DNA from: Mariniblastus fucicola
Lineage (GTDB): Bacteria > Planctomycetota > Planctomycetia > Pirellulales > Pirellulaceae
NCBI RefSeq assembly: GCF_008087665.1
Contig: NZ_CP042912.1
Coordinates: forward strand, 2,542,001-2,606,000
Direction: 5' to 3'
DNA: 64,000 nt
The translations under genes were made by a program, and so were the position numbers. Below the pieces are notes generated by a model. That model ran no database searches. It was not told where the DNA came from and saw only the letters and a list, made by a program, of their open reading frames with translations. Below are positions 54,654 through 63,461 of this stretch, piece by piece; positions within the stretch are counted from its first letter, which is position 1; every line of letters begins with the position of its first letter.

Positions 54654-56044
54654 TCTTGATCCGCTCGTTTGTGCAATACATTTTCAATCGGAGGCGCCGC
54701 GGGCATCGGGTACTCGGAAGACTCCAGTTCCGTGAACATCGGAAGCTGGTCCAGATGCGAATCGCTGTGGGCTTCGTTGGATGCAATGATTCGATTGGCC
54801 AGTTCTTCGTCACGATTTCCGATCGCTTTCGTGTGCAGCGTCAGCCAACGTTCGTCTTTATGGAGCACCTTGCTGCGAAGCACGCGGGCGAATTGCGGCG
54901 TGATGGCTGTTTTCGTTGATCCGAACAGCGTCGCACCAATTTCGGTCACTGTCGGGTCAAGCCGTCGGTTGGCTCGCGCCATCGCCCGCTTGGCTTCCGG
55001 ACTCTGCCATTTGGATCTTAGAGTTTGCTTCAGCCGTTGGTTGTCGACCAGAACTTCCTGGACAATTGAGGCAACCAGTTCTCGAAACTCTGGGTCTCTG
55101 GAAACTTCGTGGATGGATTCCGAAAATGTTTCTTTGACTTTTTCATTGTTCGAAATCCGCGACAACATCTCCTTCTGAACATCGATGAAATCTTCGAGAT
55201 GATTTTCCAGAATGGGCACCGCTTTTGATTCGACAAACCGATTGAACTCCTTTTCAGTCAGCTTTTTCTCTGGCAGCGGCGAACGGTCGTAGATGTAACG
55301 CCAGCCAAACCTCCAAACAGAAACCTCTTGCCAAATCTCCTGTCCAATCGTCTCAGCCAGCGGTCGCGACTCTTCCTGAACGATGGGCCAAATTTCATCC
55401 CGAACCAGCGGGACGATTCTCTGCTTTAGTAACTCGTCCTGGTATCGTTGCGAAAGTTTGTCGATCTGTTCGCGGTGATTTTCAATCGCGTTCTTGAAAT
55501 CTTCCTGGATAATTTTGCCGGCGTCAGCGATGGACTCCTCGATCAGCGGTTGAAACATCGCAACCAGTTCGTCCTGATTGACTTTCCAGGCGTCGGTAAT
55601 CAGTTTTCCAATCTGTTCCCGCATTTCCGGTGGCATCATCGTACGAACCACCCATTCGACTGACTGGTCGGTTTTGTGCACTTTTAGATAGTCGCCGGGC
55701 GTGAGGACTGGAGCATTTCCGTACAGTGTCGCCGTCGCTTTTTTCGTGTCACCAATTCGGTACTCTTCATAGCCTTCGCCGAAATCGATAAATGAAACGT
55801 TCCCCACGCGTGTCGTGGTTTCGCCGTCGATCAGGAAAATAGGATCGCCAAAGCCCAGCATTTCATATTGGTGGCTGACTAGTTCGATGGATCGCTTTTG
55901 TTTGCCAAAGTATCCGCTGAGCCGTTTCAGGATCGCATTGTCGTCCAGCCGAGAGCGAACCAGCAACAGCAACGCAGCAATCGCAGCGATCCAAATCAGT
56001 GCTCCGACGATCGTTTTGGTTTCAGATTTTTTTGGATAAGCCAT
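54650..56044 (-). CDS. Membrane-anchored helical protein partnered with MlaFE
   Basis: A 464-residue protein with one N-terminal membrane helix (about 15-35), a short beta-rich region (about 60-135: YEMLGFGDPIFLIDGETTTRVGNVSFIDFGEGYEEYRIG) and a long helical region (about 140-380) rich in E, K, Q and R. It sits where an MCE-domain MlaD protein would be expected, directly upstream of the fused transporter and overlapping it by 4 nt. I see no obvious MCE signature, so it may be a distant or different periplasmic subunit. ATG 56044 is preferred over the TTG at 56065 because AGGG lies 7 nt upstream. Confidence 0.7.
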   Translation of the reverse strand: MAYPKKSETKTIVGALIWIAAIAALLLLVRSRLDDNAILKRLSGYFGKQKRSIELVSHQYEMLGFGDPIFLIDGETTTRVGNVSFIDFGEGYEEYRIGDTKKATATLYGNAPVLTPGDYLKVHKTDQSVEWVVRTMMPPEMREQIGKLITDAWKVNQDELVAMFQPLIEESIADAGKIIQEDFKNAIENHREQIDKLSQRYQDELLKQRIVPLVRDEIWPIVQEESRPLAETIGQEIWQEVSVWRFGWRYIYDRSPLPEKKLTEKEFNRFVESKAVPILENHLEDFIDVQKEMLSRISNNEKVKETFSESIHEVSRDPEFRELVASIVQEVLVDNQRLKQTLRSKWQSPEAKRAMARANRRLDPTVTEIGATLFGSTKTAITPQFARVLRSKVLHKDERWLTLHTKAIGNRDEELANRIIASNEAHSDSHLDQLPMFTELESSEYPMPAAPPIENVLHKRADQE

Positions 56045-56227
56045 GTTGGCCCTGAAAATGGTCAAGGTCGACGCTTTCGCAAGACGTTCGCGTCAATAGT
56101 TTTACTTCCCACGTCCCTTCGTGGTTTCGAGCTTGTCGAGATCAGAGTATACATAATAGGGTCTAATTCGGCTTGTCGGCTTCTCCGGTGTCAGTGGACA
56201 GTAGCGTCTTAAGTTAAGGATAAGTTA

Positions 56228-57445
56228 ATGGGAAACGCCTTTTCGTATGTGGTCGGAATCTTAGTTGCCGGGCTAATTGTGTTCGGGCTCCGATTCGGGA
56301 TTCAGTTTGCCTCTCCGGCGTACGCCCGACAAGTCCAGGCCGACGCGGTCGACAAGATGAGCCTCGACGACCTGGAAAAGATGCTGCTCCGTGGCAGTCG
56401 CAGTGAACAACTTGCGGCGATCACGGCCATTGGAAAAGGGGACGATCAGCTTGATCGTCGAGTCGAACTGATCGCTGCAGCGACAGTCAGTACCGACTTG
56501 AGTATTGGTTCGACTTGCAAACTGTCCATCGAGCGAATGGGCGACAAAGCCAAACCCTCTATTCGGAAGTTGCTTGAGTCATCTGATCCGGCGACTCGAC
56601 GAACTGCTTGTGGTGTCATTCGATACTTGGGAACATCGGGCGATGAGTTCGCTCCGGACATGATCAAATTGCTCAAGGAAGGCGACCGGAACGAGCGTCA
56701 CGCAGCGATCTATGCGATTCAGGACATGAGTGCGGAAGCGATTGTTCCCGCGCTCGAATACGTCATCAAGGAACTTGACGACCCGAACTTTAACACCCAA
56801 TGCATCGCTTGCCTCGTGTTGCGTCAAATGGGAAGCAGTGCGGAGCCCGCAGTCGCTCGACTGGTTCAGTTGCTCCAGGAAGGGAACGTCTCGTCGCGAA
56901 GTCGCGCCGCGGAAGCCCTCGCTGCCATCGGGCCGGTCGAAGGCTACGACATTCCAGGGTTGGTGGCCGAACGCTTGAAAGCTTTCTCCTACATGGAAAA
57001 AGTGAGAGCACTCGACGCATTGGGAGACCTTGGGCCGAATGCGAGTACGCATGTTGAAGAAATCGGGAAACTGATGCGAACTCCCAAGCTCAACACTCAA
57101 GCCGCTGCAGCGTTAGCGTACTTCCGGGTCACCGGGAAGTCCGACGAGCCTGTCGATTTGCTGTTGTCTCTGCTCAAAAACAAGAGCACGCGTTTGACCG
57201 CGATCGAATGCCTTGGTGGGTTTGGTGAAGCTGCTGCCGAGGCTGTCCCGGCGCTCATTGAGTTTCTCGATGACGAAGAGCTGGCCAATTGTGAAACAGC
57301 GGCTTTGACTTTGAAAAGTATTGGCCCGCCAGCTGTCGCAGCGCTTCCGAAACTGAAAAAATTGCTGCAGCACGAAGATTACCTGATCACGGTGGCCGCT
57401 CAGGAAGCAATTGATGCGATCTCCAGCGATAACGCCGACCAATAG
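56228..57445 (+). CDS. HEAT-repeat protein with N-terminal membrane anchor
   Basis: A 405-residue protein with a hydrophobic signal anchor (YVVGILVAGLIVFGLRFGI) followed by helical HEAT repeats across about 60-400. Examples are SEQLAAITAIGKGDDQ, ERHAAIYAIQDMSAEAIVPALEYVIKEL, SSRSRAAEALAAIGP and ETAALTLKSIGPPAVAALPKLKKLLQHED. Such proteins are scaffolds; no enzyme domain is present. AAGGA just upstream of ATG 56228 is the likely ribosome binding site. Confidence 0.85.
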   Translation: MGNAFSYVVGILVAGLIVFGLRFGIQFASPAYARQVQADAVDKMSLDDLEKMLLRGSRSEQLAAITAIGKGDDQLDRRVELIAAATVSTDLSIGSTCKLSIERMGDKAKPSIRKLLESSDPATRRTACGVIRYLGTSGDEFAPDMIKLLKEGDRNERHAAIYAIQDMSAEAIVPALEYVIKELDDPNFNTQCIACLVLRQMGSSAEPAVARLVQLLQEGNVSSRSRAAEALAAIGPVEGYDIPGLVAERLKAFSYMEKVRALDALGDLGPNASTHVEEIGKLMRTPKLNTQAAAALAYFRVTGKSDEPVDLLLSLLKNKSTRLTAIECLGGFGEAAAEAVPALIEFLDDEELANCETAALTLKSIGPPAVAALPKLKKLLQHEDYLITVAAQEAIDAISSDNADQ

Positions 57446-57667
57446 CATCGGCCAGCCCTGCCATCGCTTGTCATTGCAATTCTTCCCTTGGCCCCGACTT
57501 GCGTTGGCGACGACCGCCGCATTTTGTTCGGGCTTTTCGAGTCGGGGAAATCGTGCGATATTGTTCCGCTTTACAAACGAGAGCTGCGAAACCCGTCGCC
57601 CCATTTTTTGCGACGTCCTCGCGTGCTCTTGGCCATACCATCACCGACCACTATCACTGGAACCGTC

Positions 57668-59458
57668 GTGCTACGTACACACACTTGCGGAGAACTTACC
57701 AAGGCAAACGATCAACAGGAAGTCACGCTTTGCGGCTGGGTTGATCGCGTTCGCGACCACGGCGGTGGACTGTTTATCGATTTGCGAGACCGTTATGGTC
57801 GGACTCAAGTCGTGGTCGGCGAAAGTAGCGCCGCGGAGGTCATGGACACTGCCGGCAAACTCAAATCCGAGTTTGTGATTTCTGTTACCGGAAGTGTTCG
57901 GCTGAGACCTTCCGGCCAGGAGAACCCCAAGATCACGACGGGCGACATCGAAGTCAACGCCAGCGACGTCAAGATTCTCAACGAAGCGAAAACGCCTCCG
58001 TTTGTTCCCGGACAAAAGGACTTGCCCAACGAAGACTTGCGGTTGGAGCATCGCTATATCGATTTGCGTCGGCAGAAGATGCAGGACACGCTTGTGCTTC
58101 GCAGTCGTATCATCAAGTCGATGCGTGACTACTGTGCCGAACACAATTTCATCGATGTCGAAACACCGATCCTTGGCCGCAGCACTCCTGAAGGAGCCCG
58201 CGACTATCTGGTGCCCAGTCGCGTGCATCATGGCAAGTTCTACGCTTTGCCACAGTCGCCGCAGATCTACAAGCAGATCATGATGATCGCGGGCTACGAT
58301 CGCTACGTTCAGGTGGCGCGTTGTTTCCGCGACGAAGACCTTCGCGCTGATCGCCAGCCTGAGTTCACACAGTTGGACATGGAAATGTCGTTCGTGGATT
58401 CCGATGACGTGATCGGTATGATTGACGGCATGATGGAAAAGCTGGCCAAGGAAATTCTTGGGATCGAGTTGCAGCTTCCGTTGCCGCGTTTGACATATGA
58501 CGAAGCCATGACACGCTTTGGGCACGATGCTCCGGACATGCGTTTTGGCGTCGAGATTGTTGACCTGACCGAGATTGCGAAGAAAGTTGACTTTCGTGTC
58601 TTTAAATCCGTTGCCGAATCAGGAAACTTTGTGCGGGCGATTTGTGCTCCCGGTGGTGCATCGGTATTCACGCGTCGACGCATTGATGACCTGACCACGT
58701 TCGTGCAAGAAGACTTCGGCGCGAAAGGCCTTGCCTGGTTTCGCGTCGAAGAGGACGGAACGTTGTTTTCGCCAATTGCGAAAAACTTCAAGCCTGAAGA
58801 ACTGGAGGATATCAAGGCGAAGATGGACGCCAACCCTGGCGACCTGATTATGATCGTCGCCGATACCTGGGAGACCAGCTGCAAGGCGCTGTATGCACTT
58901 CGCAAGCGAATTGGTTCCGAGCTAAAGCTCTATGATCCTGAAACCATGCACTTTTCTTGGGTCGTGCAGTTCCCAATGTTCGATCATGATGCCGAATCCG
59001 ATCGTTGGAACGCGATGCACCATCCTTTCACCGCGCCGCTTGACGAAGACCTCGAAACGCTCGATTCGGATCCTGGAAAGGCTCGCGCGAAAGCCTACGA
59101 CCTTGTGATCAACGGTTACGAAGCCGGCGGCGGTACGATTCGAATTCACGACAGCCAAATTCAATCGAAAGTCTTCGGTCTGCTCGGGCTAGACGAGAAA
59201 GACGCGAAAGAGCGATTTGGATTTTTGCTCGACGCTTTGCAATACGGAGCACCTCCTCACGGTGGTATCGCGCTCGGCATCGACCGTGTCGTAATGCTGT
59301 TTTCCAATCTTGATAACATCCGCGACTGTATTGCGTTCCCGAAAACGCAAAAGGCTTCGGACTTGATGACCGAAGCGCCGAACGTCGTTGATAAAATTCA
59401 GCTGGAGGAACTGGCGATCGAATCGACCGTCGAAGAACTTCCGGAAGAAGACGCGTAG
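57668..59458 (+). CDS. aspS: Aspartyl-tRNA synthetase
   Basis: Class II aspartyl-tRNA synthetase of 596 residues. The OB-fold anticodon domain (about 1-110) opens with the typical RTHTCGEL and TLCGWVDRVRDHGGGLFIDLRDRYG. The catalytic core has the motif-2 loop RCFRDEDLRADRQPEFTQLDMEMSF and the motif-3 segment GIALGIDRVVMLF, and the central GAD domain is present between them. Residues near EGARDYLVPSR fit the bacterial type. GTG 57668 is used as the start because the upstream open frame (from 57488) has no family similarity and the length then matches AspRS (~590). Confidence 0.95.
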   Translation: MLRTHTCGELTKANDQQEVTLCGWVDRVRDHGGGLFIDLRDRYGRTQVVVGESSAAEVMDTAGKLKSEFVISVTGSVRLRPSGQENPKITTGDIEVNASDVKILNEAKTPPFVPGQKDLPNEDLRLEHRYIDLRRQKMQDTLVLRSRIIKSMRDYCAEHNFIDVETPILGRSTPEGARDYLVPSRVHHGKFYALPQSPQIYKQIMMIAGYDRYVQVARCFRDEDLRADRQPEFTQLDMEMSFVDSDDVIGMIDGMMEKLAKEILGIELQLPLPRLTYDEAMTRFGHDAPDMRFGVEIVDLTEIAKKVDFRVFKSVAESGNFVRAICAPGGASVFTRRRIDDLTTFVQEDFGAKGLAWFRVEEDGTLFSPIAKNFKPEELEDIKAKMDANPGDLIMIVADTWETSCKALYALRKRIGSELKLYDPETMHFSWVVQFPMFDHDAESDRWNAMHHPFTAPLDEDLETLDSDPGKARAKAYDLVINGYEAGGGTIRIHDSQIQSKVFGLLGLDEKDAKERFGFLLDALQYGAPPHGGIALGIDRVVMLFSNLDNIRDCIAFPKTQKASDLMTEAPNVVDKIQLEELAIESTVEELPEEDA

Positions 59459-59542
59459 AGGCAGATTCTATTCTGATTGATAGAAGCGCTGTGGGTTGAG
59501 CCGCGGCGCTGCTGCAACGTTCAAGACGTCGTGGCCGGGCAA

Positions 59543-60154
59543 CTATCGTGCGGCAACGAGTGCTCTGGCGACCGGACAGTTCTCATAGGTGCCGAACTCG
59601 TGTTCGAAAACCTGCCGACTGCTGTTCGCCGCTGAAATCTCTTCGAATCCGTACATCGCTGCCGTGTACGCAAGGCAGCGTTGGTCACTGGAGAGCATTT
59701 CGAATCGTTGGATACGAGTCATCGGCTTAAGCTGGGACCGATGGACGCGAAACTGAACTCCATCCCAAAGCTGGATCAACACTTGAGTCTCGGACTCAAT
59801 ACGGATCGGCACGCAGATCACCGTCGCATCGCCGTGCTGAACATAGCAGTTGATCAACATGGCTTGGGACTCGCACGATTGCTCCGGCGTGAGAATTTCG
59901 CTGCGGACGACTCCCAGCACAAACGTGTTGTCTGAATCGCGATCGACATTTCGAGCACGAACGGGAACGGTTTCGCCACGATGATTCAATGACAGCGGCT
60001 TGTTAAACGGCAGCATTAACAGAGCAAGGTCGGAGATCTTGAACCCGGATATGGATTCGTCTGCCAACACTCCATCGAATTTGACATCGTCAACAACGAC
60101 AATGCATGGTTCGTGTTGCGACCGAATTCGGTGAAATTTGCGTCGTTCGTTCAT
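59543..60154 (-). CDS. PilZ-domain protein
   Basis: A 203-residue protein whose first ~100 residues form a PilZ domain: RRKFHRIRS carries the RxxxR motif and ADESISGFKI the D/NxSxxG motif, the two elements that bind cyclic di-GMP. The rest (about 110-200) is not recognised. ATG 60154 is chosen because it directly precedes the RRKFHR motif. The frame extends to 60265 without extra similarity. It lies alone between aspS and the divergent esterase gene. Confidence 0.82.
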   Translation of the reverse strand: MNERRKFHRIRSQHEPCIVVVDDVKFDGVLADESISGFKISDLALLMLPFNKPLSLNHRGETVPVRARNVDRDSDNTFVLGVVRSEILTPEQSCESQAMLINCYVQHGDATVICVPIRIESETQVLIQLWDGVQFRVHRSQLKPMTRIQRFEMLSSDQRCLAYTAAMYGFEEISAANSSRQVFEHEFGTYENCPVARALVAAR

Positions 60155-60424
60155 GGGCTCGATTCCGCAGGCGGATAATGCCAACATCACTATTATTGGC
60201 GTTTGGTGGTTCGCGACTCCATAAAAGCTCTTCAGCCGGCTGTTTGAATCGCAATTCGTGGCCATTCTGCAAGCAGAGTCGCCAGCGAATCTGCACGACC
60301 GTACGGGTTAGGGAGGCTGGCCGGAAACAGCAATCTTCGCGCTTCCGCATCGCGGCGCGTTGAGCCGTTTGCCTGTCGCGGATAAAATCGGAACTTCTAA
60401 CTCATCAATCTGGAAGGTAACGCC
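60155..60424. other. Divergent intergenic region between the PilZ and esterase genes
   Basis: About 270 nt that should hold two divergent promoters. No gene or RNA was recognised. GGAAGG at 60412-60417 is the ribosome binding site of the esterase GTG start. Confidence 0.4.
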
Positions 60425-61981
60425 GTGAACAACTGTTTGGCGATTCGAAAACCCGCTGCGATCATTCTGTTTTTACTTCTTCTTTTGGGTCTCGCACCGG
60501 ACCTTCGGGCGCAATCAGCTTCGCCGGCGGTTGACGTGCAGTCGGAAGTTAAGACCAAGCTCTCGTTCCAGGTCAAGCTTGGCGAGAACTTTCAATCGCC
60601 AGCAGTTTCTGGCCGACTGTTCGTTTTCTTCACGCAAGGACGAGGCCGGCCAATGAATGGCCCCAACTGGTTTTCGCCAGAGCCGTTTTTTGGCAAAGAC
60701 GTTACCGAAGTGAATCCCGGCGATGTGCTGACGATTGATCAGAGCGTGTTTGGTTGCCCTGGATCATTTGACGATATTCCATCGGGAAAGTGGAAAGTCC
60801 AGGCTGTGCTGGATCACGATTTTGATTACGCAGACCACAAGAATGGAAACGGAAACTTCTTCTCTGAGATCAAAACGGTCGATTTCAAAAACGGTGAGGA
60901 CAATGGAACGATCACGCTGGAGTTAAGCGATACCATCGATCTTCCAAAGGTTCAGGACACCGATCGTTTCAAACTGGTCGAACTCAAAAGCACATTGCTT
61001 TCTGATTTCCACGGTCGTGAAGTCGTCGAACGTGCCGGCGTTGTTTTGCCTGCATCGTATGAATCGAACCCTGACAAACGATATCCGGTTTACTACGAGG
61101 TCACCGGATTCGGCGGAACGCTTCGCGGAATTCGCGGCAGAAATGCCCGTCGGCCAAGAGAGCCGGGTGAAGGCGAGGCAGAGTTCATTCATGTTTATCT
61201 GACCGGGCAGTGCAAGTGGGGACACCATGTGTACGCCGATAGCGCGACCAATGGTCCGCGCGGCGAGGCCTTGATCAAGGAGATGATTCCACTGATCGAT
61301 TCGAAGTTTCGCACGATTGCAAAACCGACTGCCAGATTCGTTGGTGGGCACAGCAGCGGAGGATGGTCGTCGTTGTGGTTGCAAGTCAACTATCCAGAAA
61401 CATTCGGCGGATGTTGGAGTACGGCTCCGGATCCGGTTGACTTTCGTGACTGGCAAGGCAGCAAAATCTACGAAGGAGAATCTGTGTTCTTCGAAGCCAA
61501 CGGTGACAAGAAACCTCTGGCTCGTCGGCAGGGCCAGGTGATGATCTGGTATCCGGATTTTTGCGTTATGGACGATGCGATTGGCCGCGGCGGGCAGTTG
61601 CGAAGCTTTGAGGCCGTGTTTAGTCCGCGTGGTGAAGACGGATTGCCTTTGAAAGCGTGGGATCGAAAAACTGGCAAGCCAAATCCAGAAGTCATCGAGT
61701 ATTGGAAACGCTACGACATCAGCTTGATCTTGAAAGAGCGTTGGGCGGAGCTGGAAGAGCGTTTGGCTGGAAAAATTCGCGTCTATATGGGAGACGTGGA
61801 TACGTTCTATCTCGACGATGCGACTCGGTTGCTGGGGCAGCGGATTGATTCGATGGGCATCGATGCGGTAGTCGAAATGTTCCCGGGCAAGGATCACATG
61901 AATCTGTTGGATCGTGAGCTACGCGGGCGGATCATGCGAGAAATGACGGAAGTGTTTCGCAAGAATCATTCGGAGCAGTAG
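60425..61981 (+). CDS. Secreted alpha/beta-hydrolase esterase
   Basis: A 518-residue exported esterase. It has a signal peptide (AAIILFLLLLLGLAPDLRAQ), an N-terminal beta-rich domain (about 40-190) and an alpha/beta hydrolase domain (about 195-515) with the nucleophile elbow GGHSSGG (Ser310) and a late FPGKDHMNLL that probably gives the catalytic His. The fold is that of the putative esterase (PF00756-like) group. The start is GTG 60425 with GGAAGG about 8 nt upstream. The natural substrate is unknown. Confidence 0.82.
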   Translation: MNNCLAIRKPAAIILFLLLLLGLAPDLRAQSASPAVDVQSEVKTKLSFQVKLGENFQSPAVSGRLFVFFTQGRGRPMNGPNWFSPEPFFGKDVTEVNPGDVLTIDQSVFGCPGSFDDIPSGKWKVQAVLDHDFDYADHKNGNGNFFSEIKTVDFKNGEDNGTITLELSDTIDLPKVQDTDRFKLVELKSTLLSDFHGREVVERAGVVLPASYESNPDKRYPVYYEVTGFGGTLRGIRGRNARRPREPGEGEAEFIHVYLTGQCKWGHHVYADSATNGPRGEALIKEMIPLIDSKFRTIAKPTARFVGGHSSGGWSSLWLQVNYPETFGGCWSTAPDPVDFRDWQGSKIYEGESVFFEANGDKKPLARRQGQVMIWYPDFCVMDDAIGRGGQLRSFEAVFSPRGEDGLPLKAWDRKTGKPNPEVIEYWKRYDISLILKERWAELEERLAGKIRVYMGDVDTFYLDDATRLLGQRIDSMGIDAVVEMFPGKDHMNLLDRELRGRIMREMTEVFRKNHSEQ

Positions 61982-61982
61982 T

Positions 61983-62492
61983 TTGGGTGAAACCCGAATC
62001 CGATTGGCCGTTGCCGATGATTGCGATGGCATCGTCGAGTTGATCGACGGTGTCTTGCGAGAATACGGAGATCGCATTTGCACCACGCCCGGCGGCTCAG
62101 AAGCAGATTTGCTCGACATCGAAGCTGGCTATCGCGACAAAGGTGGCGAGTTCTGGGTGTTGGAATCGATCGTCGACGGGCGTGCACAAATTGTCGGAAC
62201 GCATGCCACAAGGCCACTCTCGGACCGGCCGTTGGAGGTTTGCACTTTTAAGCGACTCTATTTGCGCCGCGAGTTGCGAGGCACGCATTGGGGGCATGAC
62301 CTGATGCAAGTCACGATCGATTGGACGCGGAGCAACGGGTTCGGTCGAATCGAGTTTTGGTCCGACACGCGTTTCGAACGAGCCCATCGGTTTTTCGCAA
62401 AGTTCGGCTTTGTGGGGACGGAAGACGTCCGGCACATGACGGATTCGGTCGTGCCATACTCGGAACGATTCTTCTATCTGGATTTGAAGTGA
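61983..62492 (+). CDS. GNAT-family N-acetyltransferase
   Basis: A 169-residue GNAT protein. RIRLAVADDCDGIVELIDGVL opens the fold, and YLRRELRGTHWGHDLMQVTIDWTRSNGFGRIEFWSD contains the acetyl-CoA-binding R/Q-x-x-G-x-G/A-like loop, followed by AHRFFAKFGFVGTE. The start appears to be TTG 61983, 1 nt after the esterase stop, so it may be co-transcribed. The acceptor cannot be inferred. Confidence 0.82.
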   Translation: MGETRIRLAVADDCDGIVELIDGVLREYGDRICTTPGGSEADLLDIEAGYRDKGGEFWVLESIVDGRAQIVGTHATRPLSDRPLEVCTFKRLYLRRELRGTHWGHDLMQVTIDWTRSNGFGRIEFWSDTRFERAHRFFAKFGFVGTEDVRHMTDSVVPYSERFFYLDLK

Positions 62493-62516
62493 CGTCTCCA
62501 GTCGCGAAACGTCGCT

Positions 62517-63437
62517 CTAGCTGGCTTTATCCAGCAACCAAATCACCAGACCCTTTTGAGCATGAAGTCGATTGTTCGCCTGCTGAATAATCGCACTCCG
62601 ATCAGAGTCGATCACTTCCGACGCAACCTCTTCACCGCGGCGAGCTGGAAGGCAATGAAGAAACTTCGCGCCCGGCGCCGCAAGGCTCATCATCGCCTCG
62701 TTGACCTGATAGTCGGCGAAATCCTTCAGTCGCTGTTTCGATTCTGCTTCCTGACCCATGCTCGTCCAAACATCGGTGTAGATGAAATTGGCTCCATCAA
62801 CTGCCTGTTCAATGTTGCTTGTCTGGCGAATTAGCGAACTGCCGTTCTGCTCATTTAGCTGGTCGATGAACGAAGCATCAAACTGATATCCTTCCGGGGC
62901 TGCAATGCTCATCCGGATACCCAGCTTGCTACAAATCAAAGCCAGGCTGTACGTCACATTGTTCGCATCGCCGACGTACGTGATGTGGCTGTTCGCCAGA
63001 TTGTCGCCTGCAATTTCCTTGACGGTCAACAGATCAGCAAACGCTTGGCAAGGATGCGATACGTCAGTCAAGCCATTGATCACCGGACAGCGACTGAACG
63101 AAACGGCTTCTTCTACCTTGGCGTGGCTCTTTGCACGAATCACCAGTAGATCCAAATAGCTGGTCAGGATCGGAACGAAATCACAAAGCGGCTCACGGAC
63201 TCCCCAACCCACATCGGAACCGAGGAACAGGCTGTTGCCGCCAAGTTGCGACGTCAGCGTTTCAAAGCTGACGCGTGTTCGAAGCGAAGGTTTCTCAAAA
63301 AGCAATCCAACCGTGTGCCCGGCAAGCAACGCAGGTCGGTCGCCGCTCTCAAGTCGCGATTTATACTCCGACGAAAGATCGAGGACTTGCTGAACTTCCT
63401 CGGAAGTCATGTCATAAAGAGAGAGAACGTGTCGCAT
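62517..63437 (-). CDS. argF: Ornithine carbamoyltransferase
   Basis: Ornithine carbamoyltransferase of 306 residues, converting ornithine and carbamoyl phosphate to citrulline in arginine synthesis. The carbamoyl-phosphate motif is FEKPSLRTRVSFE, HPCQAFADLLTV follows, and the ornithine-binding end has FLHCLPARRGEEV. The length is normal. It lies 24 nt downstream of argB on the same strand. Confidence 0.95.
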   Translation of the reverse strand: MRHVLSLYDMTSEEVQQVLDLSSEYKSRLESGDRPALLAGHTVGLLFEKPSLRTRVSFETLTSQLGGNSLFLGSDVGWGVREPLCDFVPILTSYLDLLVIRAKSHAKVEEAVSFSRCPVINGLTDVSHPCQAFADLLTVKEIAGDNLANSHITYVGDANNVTYSLALICSKLGIRMSIAAPEGYQFDASFIDQLNEQNGSSLIRQTSNIEQAVDGANFIYTDVWTSMGQEAESKQRLKDFADYQVNEAMMSLAAPGAKFLHCLPARRGEEVASEVIDSDRSAIIQQANNRLHAQKGLVIWLLDKAS

Positions 63438-63461
63438 GATTATCTCGTAGCCTGAGGCCTG

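Noticed and set aside
57488-57667. N-terminal extension of aspS
   Set aside because: The extra 60 residues have no AspRS similarity; family alignment starts at RTHTCGEL.
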